Assembly: GCA_020725555.1 (NCBI GenBank)
Contig: DYEU01000016.1
Coordinates: 62,001-126,000, forward strand
Length of the DNA: 64,000 bases
From: Desulfatibacillum sp.
Lineage (GTDB): Bacteria > Desulfobacterota > Desulfobacteria > Desulfobacterales > SpSt-501
Direction: 5' to 3'
The first letter of the stretch is position 1, and the number at the start of each line of letters is the position of its first letter. Of the stretch, positions 1 to 10,357 are shown piece after piece. The position numbers were made by a program, and so were the translations under genes. The notes beneath the pieces are model-generated. The model searched no databases. It was not told the DNA's origin and saw nothing but the letters and a program-made list of their open reading frames with translations.

Positions 1-418
1 GGGCGGCGAGCGCGTAGTTCGTCCACTCGCAGACCTTCACCTCGCCGGATTCCATATAGCGCCGCGCGTTGGGCGAAAGCCCGCGGGCTTCGAGGCCGAC
101 GATGTAGGCCGCATCGAGCCGGTTGAAGCATTTGCCCGCGCAGAGGAGCTGGAAGTCGTGCGTCGAGGTGTGGCCCAGGAAGCCCAGGTTTTTCCGCCGG
201 GCCCGCAGGATCTCGTGGATCACGGCGGTGGGGATCCTGTTGGCCCCGAAGCCGCCGATGCCGAGATAACAGCCGTCGGGGATGAACTTCGCCACGACCT
301 CCTTTTCGGTCATGCGCTTGTCGACCATCGCCCGGGGCTTCTTGCGGAAGAACTCCCGTGCCTTGTCCGGGTCGGGATCCATGAAGAGGGGGTTGATTCC
401 CTGATCGAGAACCTTCAT
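1..418 (-). CDS. CoA-transferase subunit A, partial (C-terminus off window)
   Basis: The minus-strand reading frame opens with ATG at 418 and stays open to the window edge, giving the first 139 residues. The N-terminal part contains a GIGGFGANRIPTAVIHEIL stretch, the glycine-rich start of family I CoA-transferase alpha subunits (glutaconate and 3-oxoacid CoA-transferase type). These enzymes move CoA between a donor thioester and a free carboxylic acid. A GGAGG ribosome site lies about 8 bases before the ATG. The subunit B gene would be expected further left, outside the window. A consensus sigma-54 promoter lies 62 bases upstream. The family call is firm. The substrate is unknown, although the divergent hydroxybutyrate-dehydrogenase-like gene and the acetoacetate ligase at the far edge suggest short-chain acids or ketone bodies. 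Confidence 0.82.
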   Translation of the reverse strand, partial: MKVLDQGINPLFMDPDPDKAREFFRKKPRAMVDKRMTEKEVVAKFIPDGCYLGIGGFGANRIPTAVIHEILRARRKNLGFLGHTSTHDFQLLCAGKCFNRLDAAYIVGLEARGLSPNARRYMESGEVKVCEWTNYALAA

Positions 419-479
419 CGTCTTTTCCTCCGAGGTTGATGGGGCCTTGGCGCAGCGAAGCGTTCCGTCCCGATCCCCG

Positions 480-495
480 AGCAATAAACATGCCA
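480..495 (-). promoter_or_regulatory. sigma-54 promoter for the CoA-transferase gene
   Basis: Read on the minus strand the site is TGGCATGTTTATTGCT. It has GG and GC separated by exactly 10 bases and fits the consensus TGGCACG-N4-TTGCW with one mismatch. It lies 62 bases before the CoA-transferase start. A second sigma-54-type site faces the other way at 991-1006. Confidence 0.72.
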
Positions 496-756
496 CGGTG
501 CTCAATCGTTATACACAATGAAATCATCATCTTGTATCACCTCGGCCGCTCAGCACCGGGTTTTCATCAAGGAAACGGCCCACGCACGGGCCATGGCCCA
601 AATCACAGGACAACTAACTTGAAAAATTAGATATTATCGCGCATCAGGCCTTCCCGCCCCCGCCGCGGCACAAATGGTCAGGCGGGATGACCCCGGAAAA
701 ATGTATCCAAAAATAAACTTATTTGGCCTCCCTGTCGCGCCGGACAAGACGCGTGG

Positions 757-776
757 TGAATATCAAACACTATTCA
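757..776. promoter_or_regulatory. inverted repeat, possible activator-binding site
   Basis: TGAATA, an 8-base spacer, then TATTCA: a perfect 6-base dyad that extends to 7 of 8 with one mismatch. It lies between two sigma-54 promoters, about 215 bases upstream of the plus-strand one, where enhancer-binding proteins usually bind. The role is inferred from position only. Confidence 0.3.
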
Positions 777-990
777 TCATTGGATAAAATCACCTTTTGC
801 CGAAGCGATGCGCACCCTTTGCGCTCATGATTGCATCATTTTTTCTACATGTATCTTTTTGGATTCATTTCACTGGGGGCGGGAGGGGCCGACCACGGCG
901 GCGGGACGCTGCCCGGTTCCGTGGATAATAAATTGAAATGACAATCAAAGATCGAGAACTTCGGCCTTCATTGCGGATCGCCGTCGCGGG

Positions 991-1006
991 TGGCGCATGT
1001 TTTGCT
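991..1006 (+). promoter_or_regulatory. sigma-54 promoter for the SDR-TRAP operon
   Basis: TGGCGCATGTTTTGCT has the GG-N10-GC spacing and matches TGGCAC-N5-TTGCT with one substitution. It lies about 190 bases before the SDR start codon, the first gene of the plus-strand run. Confidence 0.7.
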
Positions 1007-1196
1007 TTGCATTAGACGGCGTTTCAGCGTTCACCGATTCCTTCAGAAGATGGTTTAAAGTCAAGAGCCGGGTGCCCGCAGGCCCTCACCACGGCGGCCG
1101 GTTGCGGGCGCCGCCACCCTGACCGGCGAAGGGGAATCCGGCATCCGGGGGCGCCCTTCGCCCGCCGGCAGCAAACACGGAAAGGACCTCTGCCCC

Positions 1197-2036
1197 ATGG
1201 AAATCCGCGAGCCCGAAATCACCCGCGAGCAGATCCTGATCCTCGAGGATGAGGCCTTCTGCGTCCAGAACGTCTGCATCGTCACCGGCGCCGGAACCGG
1301 CATCGGGCGGGCGACGGCGATCGCCGCGGCGGCGAACCAGCTCATGACCGTCGGGCTCGACATCAACGAGAAGGAGGGGAAAAAGACGCAGAAGATGGCC
1401 CGCGACCTGGGCGGGCAGATGATCTTCATGCGCTGCGACCTCGGCAACGACGAGGAGGTCGAACGCTGCGTCGCCGACGCCGCACGCCTCGGGTCGATCA
1501 AGTTCCTCGCCAACATCGCGGGCATCCAGCACATCGACGCGATCGAAACCTTCCCCATGGAGATCTACGACCGGATGCAGCGCCTCATGCTGCGCGCCCC
1601 CTTTCTCCTCTCCAAGCTCACCATCCCGCACATGCGCCGGAGCCCCGGCGGGACGGGCGTGATCGGCCACATGGCCTCGATCCACGCCCACATCTGCACC
1701 AAAAACAAGCCCGTCTACAACATCACCAAGTTCGGCCTGCGCGCACTCGCCCAGTCCATTTCGGCCGAGGGGGACGGGAAGATCCGCTCCTTCACCGTGA
1801 GCACGGGGTTCATCAAGACCCCGCTCGCCCTGAACCAGATCCCGGCCCAGGCCGCCCAGCGCGGCATCAGCCCCGAGGAGGTGGTCCGCGAGGTGATGCT
1901 CGGCAGATCGCGCATCAAGGAGATGATGAACCCGATCGAGGTCGCCAACCTCTTCGTGTTCGGCTTCTCGCACCATGCCCGCTTCCTCGTGGGCGGGGAC
2001 CTGCTCTTCGACGGCGGGGTCGTCTTGACTTACTGA
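1197..2036 (+). CDS. SDR family oxidoreductase, 3-hydroxybutyrate dehydrogenase-like
   Basis: A 279-residue short-chain dehydrogenase. The NAD(P)-binding TGAGTGIG motif lies near residue 31, the structural NIAG motif in the middle, and the catalytic YNITK (Tyr-x-x-x-Lys) further on, with a Ser-rich strand before it. The C-terminal part, with QIPAQAAQRGISPEEVVREVML and a final FDGG, closely follows the 3-hydroxybutyrate dehydrogenase subfamily, which interconverts 3-hydroxybutyrate and acetoacetate with NAD. The N-terminus is about 25 residues longer than usual. The ATG is preceded by GGAAAGGA. It heads a run with a membrane protein and a TRAP transporter, behind a sigma-54-type promoter. Membership of SDR is certain; the substrate is likely but unproven. 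Confidence 0.8.
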   Translation: MEIREPEITREQILILEDEAFCVQNVCIVTGAGTGIGRATAIAAAANQLMTVGLDINEKEGKKTQKMARDLGGQMIFMRCDLGNDEEVERCVADAARLGSIKFLANIAGIQHIDAIETFPMEIYDRMQRLMLRAPFLLSKLTIPHMRRSPGGTGVIGHMASIHAHICTKNKPVYNITKFGLRALAQSISAEGDGKIRSFTVSTGFIKTPLALNQIPAQAAQRGISPEEVVREVMLGRSRIKEMMNPIEVANLFVFGFSHHARFLVGGDLLFDGGVVLTY

Positions 2037-2113
2037 ACGGGGAGGGCCTAAATGGGGGCTCCCGCGGCAGCGAACGTCCACCCGGGGGCTGAACCCCATT
2101 CAGGAAACAAGGC

Positions 2114-2422
2114 ATGCCCGAAACGGTACAGATCATTCTCGGTCTTCTGCTGCTGGTTGCGGTCTACGTGCTCACGCAGATGGTCGTGGGCTGGCGCATC
2201 CGGCGCGCGGCGCGCTGGGTGGTCGCCGATCTCGATCGCCGCAAGGCCTACAGCGCCGAGGCGGCGGTCGCGCTGCCCTACGCCAGGACCCAGTTTTTCC
2301 GCATCGGCCTGCGCGATTTCCGGCCCAAGGCGGTCGCCGCCCTGGTGCAGGCCGGCATCGTCGCCCGGACCCCGGCCGACGGCTATTTTCTGCTCAAGCG
2401 GCCGGAGTCGCTCAACTTCTGA
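2114..2422 (+). CDS. small membrane protein of unknown function
   Basis: A 102-residue protein with one strong N-terminal hydrophobic helix (about residues 5-27, IILGLLLLVAVYVLTQMVVG) followed by a basic, soluble tail. The tail may fold as a small winged-helix-like unit ending in FLLKRPESLNF. I do not recognise the family. It lies between the SDR and the TRAP solute-binding gene on the same strand with short gaps, so it is probably co-transcribed with the transporter. Confidence 0.6.
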   Translation: MPETVQIILGLLLLVAVYVLTQMVVGWRIRRAARWVVADLDRRKAYSAEAAVALPYARTQFFRIGLRDFRPKAVAALVQAGIVARTPADGYFLLKRPESLNF

Positions 2423-2552
2423 ACCGCGTGCGGCCGCTGCGGCGGCCGCCGCACCCCCGGCACGAAAGGAGGTGGTCGCCACCGCGAGCGGAAAGCCCCG
2501 CAGCCTGGAACCCCCCCAGCCGAACCCCAACCGTTATGGGAGGATAGAGGAG

Positions 2553-3719
2553 ATGAAGAGACTTGCCGTCGCGTTGCTCGTTGTCTTCACCGCCGCGGCC
2601 CTGGTCGCGGCCCTTCCCGGGGACAGCCTCGCCCAGCAAAAGAAAAAGATCGAGAAATTCGGCGAGGACAAGCGCATCAAGGAATGGGCGAACAAGAAGT
2701 TCGAAACCTCGAACAAGACCTTCAACTGGCGCATGAGCGACCCCTGGGGCGGCCTGAACTTCCACGACATGGCGATGCACTTCGCCGACACGGTCCGCGG
2801 CTGCTCCGGCGGGCGCCTGAACATCAAGGTCTTCCCGACCGGCGCGATCGTCCCGGCGATGGAGATCTTCGAGGCGACCTCCAAGGGGACGCTCGATGCC
2901 TTCCACTCCTGGCCCGGCTACTGGAAGGGGAGAAACGAGGCCTTCGTCGCCTTCGCCTCCGTGCCCTTCGGCCTGGACGCCGAGGGTTACAACATCTGGT
3001 ACTACGAGCGCGGCGGAAAGGAGATGTTCGACGAACTCTACGGCCGCTACGGGCTGGTGCCCTTCTTCTGCGGCAACGTCGGCCAGGAGCTCGGGCTGCA
3101 TTCCAACAAGAAAGCGACCAAGCTCGACGACTTCAAGGGCATGAAGGTGCGCACGGTCGGCTGGTACATGGACATCCTCACCCGCATGGGCGTCTCGGTC
3201 ACCCCGCTTCCCGGCCCGGAGATCTATCTCGCCCTCGAGCGCGGCGTCATCGACGCCTGCGAGTTCAGCACCCCGGCCGCGAACATCCCCTCCGGCTTCC
3301 ACGAGATCACCAAGTACGTGATCGAGCCCGGCGTCCATCAGCCCTCCTGCCAGTTCGACGTCGTCTTCAACAAGAAGAAGTGGGACGAGCTGCCCGAGGA
3401 CCTGCGGATCATCGTCGAGACCGCGGCCAAGGAGACCCAGCTCTGGGCCTGGGCCTGGCAGGAGAACCTGAACATCGAGGCGCTCAAGATCATGGAGAAG
3501 TCCACCGAGTTCGTGAAGATGGACGACGCCGCGATCGTCGAGTTCGCCAAGGTCTCCTTCGCCTACCTGGACGAGCTGGCGGCGAAGAACCCGGACGTGA
3601 AGAAGGTCCTTGACTCGCAGGAGGAGTTCAAGCGGGAGTATGCCAAGTGGCGTGACCTGCGCGGCCGGGTCGCCCCGTGGCCGAAGGAAGAGGTCCTGAA
3701 AGGAAGGTTGCTCCAGTAG
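2553..3719 (+). CDS. dctP: TRAP transporter solute-binding protein, TakP-like
   Basis: A 388-residue periplasmic binding protein. The start at 2553 is chosen because it gives a clean signal peptide (MKRLAVALLVVFTAAALVAA, then a likely cut after SLAQ) and follows AGGAGG-like sequence (AGGATAGAGGAG); the frame is open further upstream but without coding character. The mature part contains the DctP-family FKGMKVRT segment and the EFSTPAANIPSGFHEITKYV segment typical of the TakP branch, which binds 2-oxo acids and other monocarboxylates. It captures the substrate for the DctQ-DctM permease encoded just downstream. Confidence 0.9.
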   Translation: MKRLAVALLVVFTAAALVAALPGDSLAQQKKKIEKFGEDKRIKEWANKKFETSNKTFNWRMSDPWGGLNFHDMAMHFADTVRGCSGGRLNIKVFPTGAIVPAMEIFEATSKGTLDAFHSWPGYWKGRNEAFVAFASVPFGLDAEGYNIWYYERGGKEMFDELYGRYGLVPFFCGNVGQELGLHSNKKATKLDDFKGMKVRTVGWYMDILTRMGVSVTPLPGPEIYLALERGVIDACEFSTPAANIPSGFHEITKYVIEPGVHQPSCQFDVVFNKKKWDELPEDLRIIVETAAKETQLWAWAWQENLNIEALKIMEKSTEFVKMDDAAIVEFAKVSFAYLDELAAKNPDVKKVLDSQEEFKREYAKWRDLRGRVAPWPKEEVLKGRLLQ

Positions 3720-3796
3720 CCGCTTTTCCCCGTCCCGCGGCGGGCGCCCGCCGCGGGACGGGCGCTTCCGGAACACCGGCAGAAAAGGAACCCCCC

Positions 3797-4296
3797 ATGC
3801 TCAAATCCTTCGTCCGTGCCGTAGACGCCTTCAACCTCTTCGTCGGCCGGATCACCTCCTACGCGATGATCCCGCTCTTTCTCGTCGTCTGCTACGAAGT
3901 CTTCATGCGCAAGCTCTTCAACATGCCGACGGTCTGGGCCTTCGAGGTGACGATCTACCTCTACGGCTTCAATTACATGATGGCCATGGCGGCGACGCAC
4001 AGCCTCGACCGGCACGTGCGCATCGATGTGATCACGCTCCAGCTGCCGCCCAAGGCGCAGCTCGTCCTGCGGCTGATCACCCACTGGCTCGTCTTCGTGC
4101 CCTTCGTGGGGGCGCTGCTCTGGGCCGGCACCGAGTACGCGGCCAAGTCCTGGGCCAACTGGGAGCACAGCTGGAGCGCCTGGAAACCGCCGCTCTACCC
4201 CTACAAGACCGTGATCCCGGTCTCGCTCTTGCTGCTCTTCATCCAGGGGTTCGCGAACTTCGTGAAAGAGTGGTACCAGCTGAAGGGGGAGAAGCC

Positions 4297-4300
<4 letters not shown>
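3797..4300 (+). CDS. dctQ: TRAP transporter small permease (DctQ)
   Basis: A 167-residue inner-membrane protein with four hydrophobic helices, starting at ATG 3797 after an AAAAGGAA ribosome site. The family signature is visible: a conserved region around VCYEVFMRKLFNMPTVWAFE and the DRHVRIDVI segment. DctQ pairs with the large subunit DctM in sodium-coupled, binding-protein-dependent uptake. Its last four bases overlap the dctM start (ATGA), which indicates translational coupling. Confidence 0.93.
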
Positions 4301-5634
<1,334 letters not shown>

Positions 5635-5716
5635 GCCCTTCTTCAAGGGCAACCGCGTTGCCGGGGGGCCCCGTCCCGCGCGGGGCTCCCCGCTTCCAAC
5701 CCCCGAGGAGGAACCC

Positions 5717-6631
5717 ATGCCGAAGAAATCATCGACCCCGCTCCCGCTCAAACGCTTCGCCGTCGTGGGCACCGGCATCCAGGGAACCCAGATCGCCATG
5801 ATCGCCGCCCGCGCGGGCTACGAGGTCGCGGTCTACGACCCCCGGCCGGGCGCCTTCCGGCAGACTTTCGAAAAGCTCCGCGCGGACCTCAAGGCCAAGA
5901 AGGTCAAGCCGCTCATCCCCTGGAACCGCTGGGAGGAGTGCGCGCGCAAGGTGCGCCACCTGCGCGATCTCGACAAGGCGGTGGCCCGGGCCGAGTTGGT
6001 GCTCGAGGCCGTGCCCGAGAACCTCGAGCTCAAAAAAGAAGTCTGGCGCGAGATCGCGGCCAAGGCCCCGCCGGAAGCGATCCTCGCCACGAACAGCTCC
6101 TCGATCCCGGTCTCGCGCCTGGAGGGCGAAAGCGGCCGGCCCGAGCGGGTGCTCAACATCCACTTCTACTTCCCCATGCAGGGCGTCACCATGGTGGACG
6201 TGATGGGCGGGAGCCGCACCCTGCCCGAGGTGCTCGAGACCGGGATCGCCTGGGTGCGCTCGATCGGCTTCGTCCCCCTCACGGTGAAGAAGGAGCTGCT
6301 CGGCTTCTGCTTCAACCGCGTCTGGCGCGCCGTCAAGCGCGAGGTGCTCTTCATGTGGGGCAACGGCTACGTCGACTTTCAGGACATCGATCGCGCCTGG
6401 ATGATCTTCACCGGCATGAAGGAGGGCCCCTTCGCCCTCATGGACAAGGTGGGCCTGGACGTGATCTGGGACATCGAGATGGTCTACTATAACGAGTCCA
6501 AGGACCCCAAGGACCACCCGCCCCAGGCCTTGAAGGAGATGATCGCCCGCGGGGAACTCGGGGTGAAGAGCGGCAAGGGCTTCTACACCTACCCGGACCC
6601 CGCCTTCCTCCGCCCCGACTTCATCCGCTGA
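5717..6631 (+). CDS. 3-hydroxyacyl-CoA dehydrogenase family protein
   Basis: A 304-residue stand-alone dehydrogenase with an N-terminal Rossmann domain (VVGTGIQGTQIA near residue 16), the ATNSSSIPVS catalytic-Ser segment, and the C-terminal 3HCDH domain ending GVKSGKGFYTYP. The enzyme oxidises 3-hydroxyacyl-CoA to 3-oxoacyl-CoA with NAD in beta-oxidation. The active-site stretch reads HFYFPMQGVTMVDV where the family has HFFNP...VEV: the His is kept but the paired Glu is Asp and the Asn is Phe. This may indicate a changed substrate or weaker activity. A GAGGAGGAA ribosome site precedes the ATG. It lies 82 bases after dctM and is probably part of the same catabolic operon. Confidence 0.85.
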   Translation: MPKKSSTPLPLKRFAVVGTGIQGTQIAMIAARAGYEVAVYDPRPGAFRQTFEKLRADLKAKKVKPLIPWNRWEECARKVRHLRDLDKAVARAELVLEAVPENLELKKEVWREIAAKAPPEAILATNSSSIPVSRLEGESGRPERVLNIHFYFPMQGVTMVDVMGGSRTLPEVLETGIAWVRSIGFVPLTVKKELLGFCFNRVWRAVKREVLFMWGNGYVDFQDIDRAWMIFTGMKEGPFALMDKVGLDVIWDIEMVYYNESKDPKDHPPQALKEMIARGELGVKSGKGFYTYPDPAFLRPDFIR

Positions 6632-6650
6632 GCCGCTCCGCCCCCCGCCC

Positions 6651-7892
6651 ATGATGACCCCCCGTCCTTGCCTCCAATCCGAGCGCCGCCCCCGCGCCGC
6701 GGGCCTGCTTCTGCGGCCGCCGGCTATCGGCGCCGCCGCGGCGGCCTTTCTCCTGGCCGCCTGGTTTTCCGAGACCCGCATCCTGCTGCTGACCGCCCTC
6801 TTTCTTTCCACGGCGCTGGTTTCCCTGCTCGCCGGCCGGGTCGCTCTCGCGGGCGTCCATCTGGAGCGCCGTTTCGAGGCGACCCGGCTCTTTCCCGGCG
6901 AGAAGGCCTGCGTCGACTGGCGGCTGCTCAACGGCAAGCCGTTTCCCCTCTGCTGGGCCGTGATCGAAAACCCGCTCCCGGAGGGGATCCGGCCGGTCGC
7001 CCCCGAGGGGGAGGCCGAGGCGGCCTTGCGGCGCTCGGTCTGGCTGCCCGGCCGGCGCGCCGTGCGTTGGCGGGTCCTCCTGGCCGCGGAGCGTCGCGGC
7101 TACTACCTCGTCGGCCCCCTGCACCTGACCACCGGGGATCCCTTCGGCCTCTACATCCGCTCCCGCACGGCGTGCGGGGTCGAGCCGCTCCTCGTCTACC
7201 CCGCCGTCTATCCCGTCGACCCGGCCCTGCTCACCTCGCTTTACCCCGCAGGCGATTCCCCGGCGCACCGGCGCCTGGCGCAGGATCCCACGCGGACGCG
7301 CGGGGTCAGGCCCTACCGCCCGGGGGACGGGCCCAAGCTCTTCCATTGGAAAGCCACGGCCCGCCGCGGATCGCTGCAGGTGAAAATCCCCGAGGCGACG
7401 ACCAGCCGCCATGTCCTGCTGAGGATCGCGGTGGAGACCTTCGCGGCGGAAGGGGCCGATTTCGAACTCGCGCTGAGCGCCGCCGCCTCCCTCGCCGTCA
7501 CGCTTTGCGGGCTCGGCTGCCCGGTCGGGTTGTTCGCCAACACGCGGCTCGCCGACAGCGGGGAGCCGGCCTGCCTGCCGGCGGCGGCCGGCCGGGGTCA
7601 GCTCGGCGCCATCCTCGAGGCCCTCGCCAAGGCGACGGCAAGCCCCAGCGGGTCCGTCTGGGCCCTGCCCGAGGCGAGCGGCGCCGCCTGGGGAAGCGGC
7701 ACGACGGTCGTCCTGATCGCCGGCGCGCTGCCTGAGGGCTTCGCCGAGGCCTGGTCGGAGCTTGGCACGCGCGGTCTCCACAGGCTCGTTCTCTTTGCCG
7801 GCAAGGGAGGCCCTCCCGCCGATCTCCCGCCGGGCACGGCCTTCCGGGTCCTGCGCGCGGCGGAAGACCTGGCCACGGGGGGGACCTCTTGA
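6651..7892 (+). CDS. DUF58 domain protein
   Basis: A 413-residue protein with two N-terminal membrane helices (about residues 20-60) and the DUF58 signature GVRPYRPGDGPKLFHWKATAR near residue 220. A von Willebrand A-like fold usually follows this signature. DUF58 proteins typically occur with MoxR ATPases and transglutaminase or DUF4129 membrane proteins, as here, and are thought to act in assembly or quality control at the envelope. The TGA stop overlaps the TTG start of the next gene, so the two are translationally coupled. Confidence 0.85.
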   Translation: MMTPRPCLQSERRPRAAGLLLRPPAIGAAAAAFLLAAWFSETRILLLTALFLSTALVSLLAGRVALAGVHLERRFEATRLFPGEKACVDWRLLNGKPFPLCWAVIENPLPEGIRPVAPEGEAEAALRRSVWLPGRRAVRWRVLLAAERRGYYLVGPLHLTTGDPFGLYIRSRTACGVEPLLVYPAVYPVDPALLTSLYPAGDSPAHRRLAQDPTRTRGVRPYRPGDGPKLFHWKATARRGSLQVKIPEATTSRHVLLRIAVETFAAEGADFELALSAAASLAVTLCGLGCPVGLFANTRLADSGEPACLPAAAGRGQLGAILEALAKATASPSGSVWALPEASGAAWGSGTTVVLIAGALPEGFAEAWSELGTRGLHRLVLFAGKGGPPADLPPGTAFRVLRAAEDLATGGTS

Positions 7893-9321
7893 ACCGGGCG
7901 GGAACGGCGCTCGCCGTCGCGATCTTCGCCGCGGGCATCGAGCTTTCCTGGATGAGCGGCCTGCTGCAGCTTGCCGAATCGCGGGTGGGGCTCACGGGGA
8001 TCCCCGCGGCATGGCTGCTCGGCGGGCTTCCCTTCGCCTTCGCCCTGCGACGGCTGACCCGCCGCCTGCGGCCCCGGGTGCGGGTTGCGGCCTTCACGGC
8101 GGGGGGCCTCCTGTGGGCGGCGGTTTCGTTCCCTTTTCTCCTCGCGGGGCCCGGGGGCGGAGCCTTCCCGGGGACAGGCCCGGCGAACGCCGGCCGGGGG
8201 GCCGCCCTCGCCGCCGCCGCGGCGCTCGGCGCCTGGGGGGCGGGGCTGCGGCTCGCCGGTCTCCGCCCCTCCCCGGGCGGGATGCTCGTCGAGTTCCAGT
8301 TCGGGGTCCTCGTTCTGCTCGGGGTCTTGCTCCTCGCCGCCCCGGGAACGGAACCCCTGCCCGGGGCGGCCGGCGCCGTCGTTTCTCTCTTTCTGTGCTT
8401 CTTCCTGGGGGCAGCCGCGCTGCGCGCGCGGTCCGTGGGGCTTTCCCTGCGGCGGGCCGTCTTCTCTCCTTGGGGCGTCGCGGCCGGCGTGGGCGTGGCG
8501 GGGATTCTTGCCGCCGCGGCGCTTCTTGCGGCAGCGGTGACGCCGGGCTGGGTCCAGGCGGCCCTCGAGACCGCGGAGCGTGCCTGGATGCTTGCCGCCG
8601 AGGGGTTCCGCGCCCTGATCGCCTGGCTGGACGGCCTGCTCCCGCGGCCGGCGGCCTCCCCCCTCCCGGCGGTCGTCGGCGGCCCGCCGGCCGAGCGGAC
8701 GGCGCCGGCGGTCATCGAACTCCTCCGCCTCCCCGAGGCCCTGCGCCGCGTCGCGGCCTTTCTGGTGGTCTCTTTCTGGCTGGCGCTCTTCGCCCTGTGC
8801 CTGTGGCGCATGGCCGCCGCGGTGGCCCACCGCCTCCTTGGCGGCGCCTGGGCCGGCCCGGAGGAGAAAACCGAGCGGCTGCCCGGGTCCTTTGGCGAAG
8901 GCCTCCGCCGGATGCTCGGCCGGGCCTGGCGCCTGCTCGGGCGCGGGATCCGCGGCCTGGCCGCCTTCTTCGGCCGCAGGCTCCCGCTGGGCGGCCCGCC
9001 TGCGCCCGAGGAGCTCGTGCGGCGCGTCTATCGCGACCTTCTCGCCCGAGCGGCCGCCTGCGGCATGCCCCGGGAGCCCTCGCAGACCCCGCGCGAGTTT
9101 CTCGCGCACCTTCGCCGCCGGGCCCCGGAGGGCCTTGGGAGCGCGTTCGCCCGCATCACGGCCCTCTACGAGGCGGTGTGCTACGCGGAAACCCCGCTGG
9201 GCGAAGAAGCGGCCAGACGCCTTGCCTGCGAATGGCGGCTCGTGCGAAAATTCCGTCTCGCCGCGGAAGGCCGTGCCGGGCCTCCGACCGAACGCCGCGG
9301 CGCAGAGGGGGAAGGGCGGCG

Positions 9322-9325
<4 letters not shown>
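7889..9325 (+). CDS. DUF4129 membrane protein
   Basis: A 478-residue protein with about seven hydrophobic segments in the first 270 residues, another near 290, and a soluble C-terminal DUF4129 domain. That domain has the typical REPSQTPREFLAHL and FARITALYEAVCYAE stretches. In related loci this domain forms the C-terminus of TgpA-type transglutaminases; here no transglutaminase core is present. The start is TTG, supported by its four-base overlap (TTGA) with the DUF58 stop. It precedes a MoxR ATPase with another four-base overlap (ATGA). The function is unknown beyond its association with MoxR. Confidence 0.75.
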
Positions 9326-10281
<956 letters not shown>

Positions 10282-10298
10282 GGGCCGGGAGAGGCTTC

Positions 10299-10327
10299 TT
10301 GCCAATCCCCGCACGACGCGGTATCAT
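10299..10327 (+). promoter_or_regulatory. sigma-70 promoter for the type II secretion operon
   Basis: TTGCCA (10299-10304), a 17-base spacer, then TATCAT (10322-10327). Each hexamer has one mismatch to consensus. The site is 30 bases before the gspF start and directly after the MoxR gene. Confidence 0.65.
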
Positions 10328-10357
10328 TGGAAAATTGCATGAAGTCCATGGGTTGAC

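Larger units (their letters stand above)
419..1196. other. long AT-rich divergent intergenic region
   Basis: About 780 bases without a convincing gene separate the divergent CoA-transferase and SDR genes. The stretch from about 480 to 1030 is clearly richer in A and T than the surrounding genes. It holds two outward-facing sigma-54 promoters (480-495 minus, 991-1006 plus) and an inverted repeat at 757-776. The size and layout suit enhancer and DNA-bending sites between two activator-dependent promoters. Small open frames here have no recognisable product. Confidence 0.7.

Noticed and set aside
2052-2552. Upstream extension of the TRAP binding protein
   Set aside because: It overlaps the small membrane protein gene in another frame and would bury the signal peptide inside the protein.
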